Source: Candidatus Saelkia tenebricola
GTDB taxonomy: Bacteria > Omnitrophota > Gorgyraeia > Kaelpiales > Kaelpiaceae
Assembly (NCBI GenBank): GCA_030765145.1
Contig: JAVCDA010000072.1
Coordinates: 1-50,019 of the forward strand
Direction: 5' to 3'
DNA length: 50,019 nt
A program made the position numbers and the translations under genes. The notes under the pieces are model-generated. The model was not told the DNA's origin, ran no database searches, and worked only from the letters and a program-made list of their open reading frames with translations. The number at the start of each line of letters is the position of its first letter. Position 1 is the first letter of the stretch. This document shows, one piece after another, positions 35,317 to 41,941 of this stretch.

Positions 35317-36347
35317 TATCCAAAAAATGTTGATGCTATATTATACATAGCATCATCAACAGTCTTAATCTTTCCCAAAACTTCTTCAATCGGTATTGCC
35401 ACAATATTGTTACCTTGTAAAGCCACAACGCATCCAAATTTATTTTCCATAACAAGCTCTATAGCTTTTATTCCATATCGTGTTCCAAGCACCCTATCAT
35501 AAGCTGTAGGAGAACCTCCTCTTTGGATATGTCCTAAAACAGCTACTCTGGTTTCGTATCCAGTTGTATTTTCTATCGCTTTTGCCAAAATCTGACCTAT
35601 ACCACCCAATTTCACATGTCCAAATGAATCAAGCTCTTCAGACTGTATAATATCCGAACCTTTTTTCATTTTGGCTCCTTCAGCTACAACTACGACACTA
35701 AAGCTTTTGCCCCTTGAATGCCTCTTTTTTATCAATGCAGCTACCTCATCTTTGTCTATAGGCTTCTCGGGTATTAGAATAGCATCCGCCCCACCTGCAA
35801 GACCTGAATATAAAGCAATCCAACCAGCATGCCTGCCCATAACCTCAACAACCATAACCCTGTTATGGCTCTCTGCAGTTGTATGCAGCCTGTCAATACA
35901 ATCCATAGCAATATTAACAGCCGTATCAAAACCAAAAGTAAAATCTGTTCCTGAAATATCATTATCTATCGTCTTAGGAACACCGACAACAGGCAACTTA
36001 AAATCCCGATATAATTTTGCAGCAACCCCTAGCGTATCCTCTCCTCCTATAGGAATCAACGCTTTAAGGCCTAATTTTTTAAAATTAGCAACAACTTTTT
36101 TAACATCCTCTTCTTTCTTGTAGGGATTGGTACGTGAAGTATGTAAAATGGTACCTCCCCTGTGAAGAATTCCTGAAACAGCATCTAAATCCAGTTTAAT
36201 AATATCCTCCTCAATCATACCTTTCCAACCATTCTTGATGCCTAAAATTTCATAATCATTCTGCAATGCCTTCCTTACAATTGCCCGGATAACGGAATTT
36301 AATCCCGGACAATCTCCACCGCCAGTTAAAATTCCGATTTTTTCCAT
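35316..36347 (-). CDS. 6-phosphofructokinase of PPi-dependent type
   Basis: The 343-residue protein phosphorylates fructose 6-phosphate in glycolysis. It begins GILTGGGDCPGLNSVIRAI and shows GHIQRGGSPTAYDR near the C-terminus. Position 104 is Asp in IGGEDTLG (residues 100-107) and position 125 is Lys in VPKTIDND, with TFGFDTAV and VEVMGRHAGW following. Family work with Amycolatopsis and relatives shows that Asp104 and Lys at this site mark PPi-dependent enzymes, while ATP enzymes have Gly104. So I read it as PPi-using; the reaction would then be reversible. The SD is AAAGGAG. Confidence 0.88.
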   Translation of the reverse strand: MEKIGILTGGGDCPGLNSVIRAIVRKALQNDYEILGIKNGWKGMIEEDIIKLDLDAVSGILHRGGTILHTSRTNPYKKEEDVKKVVANFKKLGLKALIPIGGEDTLGVAAKLYRDFKLPVVGVPKTIDNDISGTDFTFGFDTAVNIAMDCIDRLHTTAESHNRVMVVEVMGRHAGWIALYSGLAGGADAILIPEKPIDKDEVAALIKKRHSRGKSFSVVVVAEGAKMKKGSDIIQSEELDSFGHVKLGGIGQILAKAIENTTGYETRVAVLGHIQRGGSPTAYDRVLGTRYGIKAIELVMENKFGCVVALQGNNIVAIPIEEVLGKIKTVDDAMYNIASTFFG

Positions 36348-36368
36348 CTATTTCTCCTTTCGTTATAA

Positions 36369-36977
36369 TTAAAATTCCCTATAGGGAGGAAGCATCTCTT
36401 CCGTTATTTCTTTTATATCTTTGACTTTTTTCTTTTTCTCTTTTTCCTTTTCTCCGATTTTTGAAATATAAACCTTTACAACAATCGGCTCTTCCATACC
36501 TAGCATTTCCTGAACCTTAGACCTCAATTGACTTTGAATTCTCTCTGTTATAGTCGGAATATTAATTTCTGAAAGCATCACTGCTTTTAATAGGACAATT
36601 AAGCCTTTCTTCCTGACACTAACCTTAGTTCTAATATCCTTTATATCCGGCTCTTCTCTAAGAATCTTCCTGATGTAATCCTCAATAGCTGAAAGAGAAA
36701 CTAATACATCCCCGTATTCTGTTTTAAAAGCAATGTTTCTCTCTGCTTCCACCCCTGACCAGACAAAATTAAGCAGTGTCACAACCAAAACTATCAACAC
36801 CCCTCCTGCAATACCGACTAAAATATCCAAAGGTATAAGCATATTCAGTTTATCTGCAACAACTTTAAACTCACTCGCACCAATAACACCGGCTGAATAC
36901 ATTATCATGATAACCCCGATTATCAAATAAAGAAGTCCAAAAAACATAAGTACAAACTTAGCTCTAAATTTCATCAC
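36369..36977 (-). CDS. AmaP-like membrane protein of the Asp23 family
   Basis: The 202-residue protein has two hydrophobic segments (about 7-30 and 50-72) followed by an Asp23-like domain (about 80-170: NIAFKTEYGDVLVSLSAIED, KVSVRKKGLIVLLKAVM and VQEMLGMEEPIVVKVYISKI), and ends in a Lys/Glu-rich tail. The layout resembles AmaP, which anchors Asp23 to the membrane in Firmicutes. Here the Asp23 gene directly precedes it (14-base overlap). A role in envelope stress is inferred from that pairing. Confidence 0.85.
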   Translation of the reverse strand: MMKFRAKFVLMFFGLLYLIIGVIMIMYSAGVIGASEFKVVADKLNMLIPLDILVGIAGGVLIVLVVTLLNFVWSGVEAERNIAFKTEYGDVLVSLSAIEDYIRKILREEPDIKDIRTKVSVRKKGLIVLLKAVMLSEINIPTITERIQSQLRSKVQEMLGMEEPIVVKVYISKIGEKEKEKKKKVKDIKEITEEMLPPYREF

Positions 36978-37380
36978 ATCCTCCCTGATTTTTAATAGAC
37001 TGGATTTCCTCTATGACAGTTTCTGTATCTTTTTCCTGTACAACTTTTTCTACTTCGATATTAATTTCTAAAGGCATAATCCCCGACATTTGCTCAAGCA
37101 TTTTTTTAACATTCACTTGAACCTTATTAACCACTTCAGGAATATTTATCCCGAATAAAACTACAATAGAAATCGTAACTTTTACATCCCCTTCTTTTGA
37201 TCTCTCCAAAATAACACCTCTAGAGAACCTTTTATGCCCTAAGAACGAAAGAAACCCCTTTTTAAAACCACTGGCAATCTTCTCAACTCCGTCAATCTCT
37301 ATTGCAGCACGACGTACAATAGCAATGATAACTTCATTATGTATTTTAATTTCCCCATATTCTCCTCTATTAAACTCCAC
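36964..37380 (-). CDS. Asp23/Gls24 family envelope stress protein
   Basis: The 138-residue protein shows the family pattern GEIKIHNEVIIAIVRRAAIE, VEKIASGF and DVKVTISIVVLFGINIPEVV, VQVNVKKMLEQMSG. It starts at GTG (37378-37380) with AGGAGGAG upstream. The acidic C-terminal tail overlaps the start of the AmaP-like gene by 14 bases. Asp23 proteins gather at the membrane in alkaline or cell-wall stress; a similar job here is inferred. It follows accC by about 50 bases. Confidence 0.9.
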   Translation of the reverse strand: MEFNRGEYGEIKIHNEVIIAIVRRAAIEIDGVEKIASGFKKGFLSFLGHKRFSRGVILERSKEGDVKVTISIVVLFGINIPEVVNKVQVNVKKMLEQMSGIMPLEINIEVEKVVQEKDTETVIEEIQSIKNQGGCDEI

Positions 37381-37431
37381 AACTCCTCCTGATTTTGTGT
37401 AAATCTATCGATTATTAATTATTATGTAAAA

Positions 37432-38784
37432 TCACTTCTCTTCCTTCTGTAAAAATCGTTCGATGAAATCTGTGAAATAAGTTCCTTTAGCAAACCTGTC
37501 ATCTGCAACAATTTCGTTAAGAAAAGATGCTGTTGTCTTAATTGGCATTAGGAGTAGTTCATCCAATGAACGCCTCATAACAGATATAGCTTCTTCTCTC
37601 GTTTCACCGTGAGTAATAAGTTTTGCAATCAAAGAATCATAAAACGGTGGTATTGAATATCCTGAATAAACATGAGTATCGACTCTGACTCCATATCCTC
37701 CTGGTAAATAAATTTGCTCTATTTTACCCGGGGAAGGCAAAAATCCATTATAAGGATCCTCTGCATTTATACGGCACTCCAATGCCCAGCCTTTTATTTT
37801 AACATCCGACTGTGATATAGAAAGTTTCTCTCCAGCTGCACTTTTAATTTGCTCATTTAAAAGGTTTATTCCCGTTACCATCTCAGTCACAGGATGCTCC
37901 ACCTGAATTCTTGTATTCATTTCCAAAAAGTAAAATTTACCTTTTTCATCCATGATAAATTCCACAGTTCCAGCACTATGGTAATTAATCGCTTTAACCA
38001 GTTTTAAAGCCGTTTCGCCTAATTTCTTTCTCATCTTAGGTGTTACTACAGGAGAAGGGCTTTCTTCAATAAGTTTTTGGAATCTTCTTTGAATAGTGCA
38101 ATCCCTTTCTCCTAGATGAATAGCGTTACCGTGTTTATCTGCCATAACTTGAATTTCTATATGCCTGACATTAGACATAAACTTCTCAATATATAAAGCC
38201 TTATTCCCAAAAGCTTCTTCAGCTTCTCTTTGAGCAGTGATATAGGCCGAAACAAGACGAACATCATTATGGCAGATTCTCATACCCTTCCCTCCGCCAC
38301 CACCTACAGCTTTTATAACTACCGGATAACCAATCTTTTTAGCAACCTTTAGAGCCTCTTCTTTATTTTCTACAGTATGAGTGCTACCGGGAATAATCGG
38401 CACACCAGCTTTCTTTGCACTAAGACGGGCTTCTAATTTATCCCCCATCAATTTCAGGTGTTCAGAATCCGGACCGATAAACTCTATCTGACATGATTTG
38501 CATATTTCGGCAAAATGATAATCTTCTGCCAAAAAACCATATCCAGGATGTATTGCTTCCACATCAGTAATTTCTGCGGCACTTATTATGGCAGGGATAT
38601 TAAGATAGCTGAGTTTAGAAGATGCAGGACCGATACAAAGCGCCTCATCTGCGAATTTAACATGCAGGCAATCCTCATCAGCCTCGGAATAAACCGCTAC
38701 TGTTTTTATGCCTAAATCCTTACATGCACGTATTACTCTAACCGCAATTTCCCCTCTATTAGCAATGAGAATTTTTTCAAACAT
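37432..38784 (-). CDS. accC: Acetyl-CoA carboxylase, biotin carboxylase subunit
   Basis: AccC carboxylates the biotin on AccB with ATP and bicarbonate, the first step of fatty acid synthesis. The 450-residue ATP-grasp protein has KILIANRGEIAVRVIRACKD, the Gly-rich VIKAVGGGGGKGMRICHN near residue 157, HIEIQVMADKHGNAIHLGER and the catalytic EMNTRIQVEHPVTEMVTG at about 288-305. Length and motifs are standard. It follows accB by 5 bases. AccA and AccD, needed for the transferase half, are not in the window. Confidence 0.97.
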   Translation of the reverse strand: MFEKILIANRGEIAVRVIRACKDLGIKTVAVYSEADEDCLHVKFADEALCIGPASSKLSYLNIPAIISAAEITDVEAIHPGYGFLAEDYHFAEICKSCQIEFIGPDSEHLKLMGDKLEARLSAKKAGVPIIPGSTHTVENKEEALKVAKKIGYPVVIKAVGGGGGKGMRICHNDVRLVSAYITAQREAEEAFGNKALYIEKFMSNVRHIEIQVMADKHGNAIHLGERDCTIQRRFQKLIEESPSPVVTPKMRKKLGETALKLVKAINYHSAGTVEFIMDEKGKFYFLEMNTRIQVEHPVTEMVTGINLLNEQIKSAAGEKLSISQSDVKIKGWALECRINAEDPYNGFLPSPGKIEQIYLPGGYGVRVDTHVYSGYSIPPFYDSLIAKLITHGETREEAISVMRRSLDELLLMPIKTTASFLNEIVADDRFAKGTYFTDFIERFLQKEEK

Positions 38785-38789
38785 TATTT

Positions 38790-39224
38790 TTAAGCTTTTG
38801 ATGCGATTTTAAAAATAGGCTGTCCGAAATCCACAGGGTCACCGTTTTCAACCAATATTTCAACTATTTTTCCCTTTACTTCAGACTTAATTTCATTCAT
38901 CAGTTTCATAGCTTCAATAATGCAAACTGTCTTACCTTGTACAATAACATCTCCGACCTCAACAAAAGAATCTGAATCTGGAGCTGAAGCCTTATAGAAC
39001 GTACCTACCATAGGAGCATTGATATATACACATCCATCATCAACACCGCTTTCCTTAGATTCCAAAGAAACAGCAGTAGGCGCAAATCTCGGAGCTATCT
39101 CTGTTATGATATTTTCCTGGCGTTTTTTTAATTTAACACGCTTCCCTTCCTCTTCAATCTCAACCTCAAGTAGATCTTCATCGTTCATCAACTGGATAAT
39201 TTCTTTAATCTTTTCTAAATCCAT
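38790..39224 (-). CDS. accB: Acetyl-CoA carboxylase, biotin carboxyl carrier protein
   Basis: The 144-residue protein carries biotin on the Lys of CIIEAMKLMNEIKSE (the EAMKLM motif, about residue 111). Its N-terminal region (KEIIQLMNDEDLLEVEIEEE) and the linker ahead of the biotinyl domain are typical. The biotinyl domain (about 66-144) is complete. It lies between efp and accC, the order efp-accB-accC found in many bacteria. Confidence 0.96.
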   Translation of the reverse strand: MDLEKIKEIIQLMNDEDLLEVEIEEEGKRVKLKKRQENIITEIAPRFAPTAVSLESKESGVDDGCVYINAPMVGTFYKASAPDSDSFVEVGDVIVQGKTVCIIEAMKLMNEIKSEVKGKIVEILVENGDPVDFGQPIFKIASKA

Positions 39225-39226
39225 AA

Positions 39227-39784
39227 TTATACCCTCTCCACATATTCTTGAATTCTGGTATCAATCTTTATCACATCACCGTTATCTATAAATAAAGGAA
39301 CCTGAATAACCGCGCCTGTTTCCATCTTTGCGGGTTTTGTCCCTGACTTAACAGTATCACCTTTAAAACCGGGATCTGTTTCTACAACCTTAAGCTCTAC
39401 GAACATATTGTTGACCAACGCGATTATTTTACCATCATGCAAAGTCACAGATACATAATCATTCTCTTTAAGAAAAAGCCTTATATCCCCCAGATCATCT
39501 TCTGTCAAAGATACTTGCTCATAAGTCTCATCATCCATAAAATGAAAACCGCTTCCGTCTCTATACAAATATGTCAATTTTTTCTCTTCCATATAAGCAT
39601 TATCAACCTTATCATCTGTAGAGATAGTTCTTTCCATAGTCTGACCAGTTGAGATATCTTTCAGCTTCAATCTTAGAAAAGCTCCTCCTTTACCGGGTTT
39701 AGTATGAGTATAGCTCACAACAGCAAGAAGCCTGTTCTCTAATTTTATTACCATACCAGGTTTAATTTGATTTACTGAAATCAT
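39227..39784 (-). CDS. efp: Elongation factor P
   Basis: EF-P rescues ribosomes stalled at polyproline. The 185-residue protein has the N-terminal KOW-like domain with the loop THTKPGKGGAFLRLKL, which places Lys at the tip, followed by two OB domains (DETYEQVSLTEDDLGD and the C-terminal KTDPGFKGDT-like stretch, here VVETDPGFKGDT, ending DNGDVIKIDTRIQEYVERV). A tip Lys can be modified by EpmA-type enzymes or stay plain; no modification gene is visible in the window. It follows the proline peptidase gene without gap, a common pairing. Confidence 0.97.
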   Translation of the reverse strand: MISVNQIKPGMVIKLENRLLAVVSYTHTKPGKGGAFLRLKLKDISTGQTMERTISTDDKVDNAYMEEKKLTYLYRDGSGFHFMDDETYEQVSLTEDDLGDIRLFLKENDYVSVTLHDGKIIALVNNMFVELKVVETDPGFKGDTVKSGTKPAKMETGAVIQVPLFIDNGDVIKIDTRIQEYVERV

Positions 39785-40834
39785 TTAAAGCACTATTCCT
39801 TTATTTTTATCAACCAATACAACATCCTCTATCCTTACCCCGCCAATCCCGGGGAAATACAACCCCGGCTCAATCGTTATAACCATTCCCTTCTTTAAAA
39901 TCTCCTTAGAACTCCTGCTCAAAACCGGCCCCTCATGAACATTAATACCTACTCCATGCCCAAGCCCATGAGCTATATTATTCTTAAAACCGTTTTTTTC
40001 GATAAAACCCTCTACTTCAAGAACAAGCCTACTTACCCTAACACCATCCGAAACCAATGAAACCGCTAACTTTTGAGCTTCCTGTATCAGTCGATAAGCA
40101 TCTTTAATTACTTTTGGAATTCTATCCCAAAAATACATCCGTGTCAAGTCAGCACAGTAACCGTTAAACTTTGCTCCACAATCGATAAGGATAAATCCGT
40201 CTTTTTTCCTGAAAATATGTTCATTAGGTACTGCATGAGGAAAGCTGGACTTTACCCCGCTTGCCACAATAGAGGGGAATGCCACACCATACCCCCCGCG
40301 TTTTCTAAACTCAAACTCCAACATTGCCTGTATATTTAGTTCTGTTTTCGAAAGAATATTGCTTCTTATTATTCTTAAAGTTTTTTTCGTAATTCCCACT
40401 GCCTTCCTGATATTTTCAATCTCCCGAGTATCTTTAATCATTCTTAATCTTTCTGTTAAAGGAAGTACTTTTAACCTTACATTGTTAATTTTTTTTTGAA
40501 TTTTAAAATATAACCTTAGAGGTAAATCCTGTTCTAAAGAAACTGTTTTTTTTCTACCTGTGGAATTAAATGTTTTTGTTAATTCATCCAGCCAACTCTT
40601 TTTCCAGACACAAGTTTTAAGATTTCTATTTTCAAGATTTTGAAGTTCTAATCCATATCTGGCATCAGTTATAAATGTGCACTTACAATTACCTTGAGGA
40701 ATCAGCAAGAAGCCTTCTATATTGGAACCTAAAAAGTAGAATAAATTTTCAGGAGTTATAAAAAGAGAAAAATCCACTTTTTCACGAAACATTTCTCTGC
40801 GGAGTTTATTGATTCTGGTAAGATTAAGAGACAT
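39785..40834 (-). CDS. pepP: Xaa-Pro aminopeptidase/dipeptidase, M24 family
   Basis: The 349-residue protein has the N-terminal creatinase-like domain and a C-terminal pita-bread peptidase domain. Metal ligands are seen in FILIDCGAKFNGYCADLTRMY (the two Asp), GLGHGVGINVHEGP (His) and VITIEPGLYFPGIGGVRIED (the two Glu), all in family order. It cleaves X-Pro or related peptides in the cytoplasm. Whether it is PepP or PepQ-like cannot be decided. It lies between aroQ and efp. Confidence 0.92.
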   Translation of the reverse strand: MSLNLTRINKLRREMFREKVDFSLFITPENLFYFLGSNIEGFLLIPQGNCKCTFITDARYGLELQNLENRNLKTCVWKKSWLDELTKTFNSTGRKKTVSLEQDLPLRLYFKIQKKINNVRLKVLPLTERLRMIKDTREIENIRKAVGITKKTLRIIRSNILSKTELNIQAMLEFEFRKRGGYGVAFPSIVASGVKSSFPHAVPNEHIFRKKDGFILIDCGAKFNGYCADLTRMYFWDRIPKVIKDAYRLIQEAQKLAVSLVSDGVRVSRLVLEVEGFIEKNGFKNNIAHGLGHGVGINVHEGPVLSRSSKEILKKGMVITIEPGLYFPGIGGVRIEDVVLVDKNKGIVL

Positions 40835-40838
40835 TTTA

Positions 40839-41294
40839 TTAGAGAGATGCTGATTTTATAATCTCAAGTGCTGCCTGAAATGCCAGAACATAGCTATTCT
40901 TTCCGAACCCCGAAACCTGCCCTACACATACAGGGGCAATGAGAGATTTATTTCTAAACTCCTCTCTGTTGTAAATATTAGAAAGATGCACTTCAATGGT
41001 ATCAATCCCAGCTGCTTCAACCGCATCTCTGATTGCAATACTGGTATGAGTATAACCTGCGGGGTTAATTATAATAACATCATATTTATTTTTGGCCTGA
41101 CCGACTTTAGATACAATTTCGCCTTCGGAATCAGATTGTAAAAAATCAATTTCTATATCTGCCTGTTTAGCTAAAAACTCTAATTCACTATTTATGTCAT
41201 CTAATGTATATTTACCATAAATTTCAGGTTTTCTTTCACCCAGCAAACCCAAATTAGGTCCATGAATCACAAAAACTTTAGCCACTTTGCTCAT
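40839..41294 (-). CDS. aroQ: 3-dehydroquinate dehydratase, type II
   Basis: AroQ dehydrates 3-dehydroquinate in the shikimate pathway. I choose the ATG at 41292-41294, giving MSKVAKVFVIHGPNLGLLG; two further in-frame ATGs upstream (to 41318) lie inside the Trm112-like gene. The 151-residue protein has HGPNLGLLGERKPEIYG, INPAGYTHTSIAIRDAV and EVHLSNIYNREEFR with catalytic Tyr and His. It is the type II dodecameric form. The start overlaps the upstream gene by 17 bases, so coupling is likely. Confidence 0.95.
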   Translation of the reverse strand: MSKVAKVFVIHGPNLGLLGERKPEIYGKYTLDDINSELEFLAKQADIEIDFLQSDSEGEIVSKVGQAKNKYDVIIINPAGYTHTSIAIRDAVEAAGIDTIEVHLSNIYNREEFRNKSLIAPVCVGQVSGFGKNSYVLAFQAALEIIKSASL

Positions 41295-41454
41295 CCTCAT
41301 AAAAAACAGCTTCATCAATTAGCATAACAGGGATATCATCTCTAATCGGATACAATAACTTGCAATTTTTACATAAAAGCCCTTTTCCTTCGAGCAAAGC
41401 AATATCTCCTTTACATTTAGGGCAGGCTAAGATTTTAAGCAGTTCCTGATCCAT
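41278..41454 (-). CDS. Trm112-family small zinc protein
   Basis: From ATG 41452-41454 the frame encodes 58 residues: MDQELLKILACPKCKGDI, then LCKNCKLLYPIRDDIPVML. This is the Trm112/YcaR family pattern (ILACPxCKG and CxxCxxxYPIxxGIPxML), a small zinc protein that, in eukaryotes, activates methyltransferases. The first 20 bases overlap the end of the DUF1844 gene and the last 17 overlap the start of aroQ. The bacterial role is not settled. Confidence 0.88.
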   Translation of the reverse strand: MDQELLKILACPKCKGDIALLEGKGLLCKNCKLLYPIRDDIPVMLIDEAVFYEDEQSG

Positions 41455-41896
41455 CTTCTTTCTTCTCTTTCACTTCTTCCTGAGGCTTCTCTTTTATATC
41501 TTCACTCTGACTATCCGCAATTACTTCCTTTTCTTTTCCCTCTTTATGAGGTTCCTCTTTTATGTCTTTACCCTGACTATCTACAATTGTTTTCTTTTCT
41601 TCTGTTTCTTTTTGAGATTCTTCTTTTGTGTCTTTATCCTGACTTTGGACATAAAGCATCTTAAGATAAACCACCAGCTCTTCTAAAAACTTTTCTTCTT
41701 CAGAGGTTAAATTACCCTTGGTCTTTTCTTTAATCATATCCAGGGTATCGACAATATAACGCACCTGTTTAGGATTAAGCTCTTTCTTCTTCGTAAGCGG
41801 ATTCTCTATCTTCCCAAGCGCTACGAGGCACTCCAGCCCCAAACCGTTGGCAAAATTCGTAAAATCCACCTGCCAAACATCTTTATTTTCTTCCAT
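41435..41896 (-). CDS. DUF1844-family protein with acidic repeat tail
   Basis: The 153-residue protein has an N-terminal DUF1844 domain (about 8-84): DFTNFANGLGLECLVALGKI, PKQVRYIVDTLDMIKEKTKG and NLTSEEEKFLEELVVYLKMLY. The rest is three degenerate 22-residue repeats, SQxKDxKEE..., rich in Lys and Glu, at residues 85-148. The DUF1844 function is unknown. No Shine-Dalgarno precedes the ATG, but a -10-like TAAAAT lies 9 bases upstream, so the gene may be transcribed leaderless. It overlaps the Trm112 gene by 20 bases. Confidence 0.86.
   Translation of the reverse strand: MEENKDVWQVDFTNFANGLGLECLVALGKIENPLTKKKELNPKQVRYIVDTLDMIKEKTKGNLTSEEEKFLEELVVYLKMLYVQSQDKDTKEESQKETEEKKTIVDSQGKDIKEEPHKEGKEKEVIADSQSEDIKEKPQEEVKEKKEDGSGTA
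41453..41644. repeat. Three 66-bp degenerate repeats in the DUF1844 gene
   Basis: The C-terminal coding part repeats every 22 codons: residues 85-106, 107-128 and 129-148, each beginning SQ and continuing K/E-D-x-K-E-E/K. The copies differ at several positions, so the expansion is not recent. Confidence 0.8.
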
Positions 41897-41905
41897 AGCG
41901 TGATT

Positions 41906-41911
41906 ATTTTA
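41906..41911 (-). promoter_or_regulatory. Possible -10 box of a leaderless transcript
   Basis: TAAAAT on the minus strand ends 9 bases before the ATG of the DUF1844 gene, with no Shine-Dalgarno between. No convincing -35 box is found at 16-18 bases, so this is weaker than the other two examples. Confidence 0.32.
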
Positions 41912-41941
41912 CAACCATTAGATAATTTTTACCACAAAATA

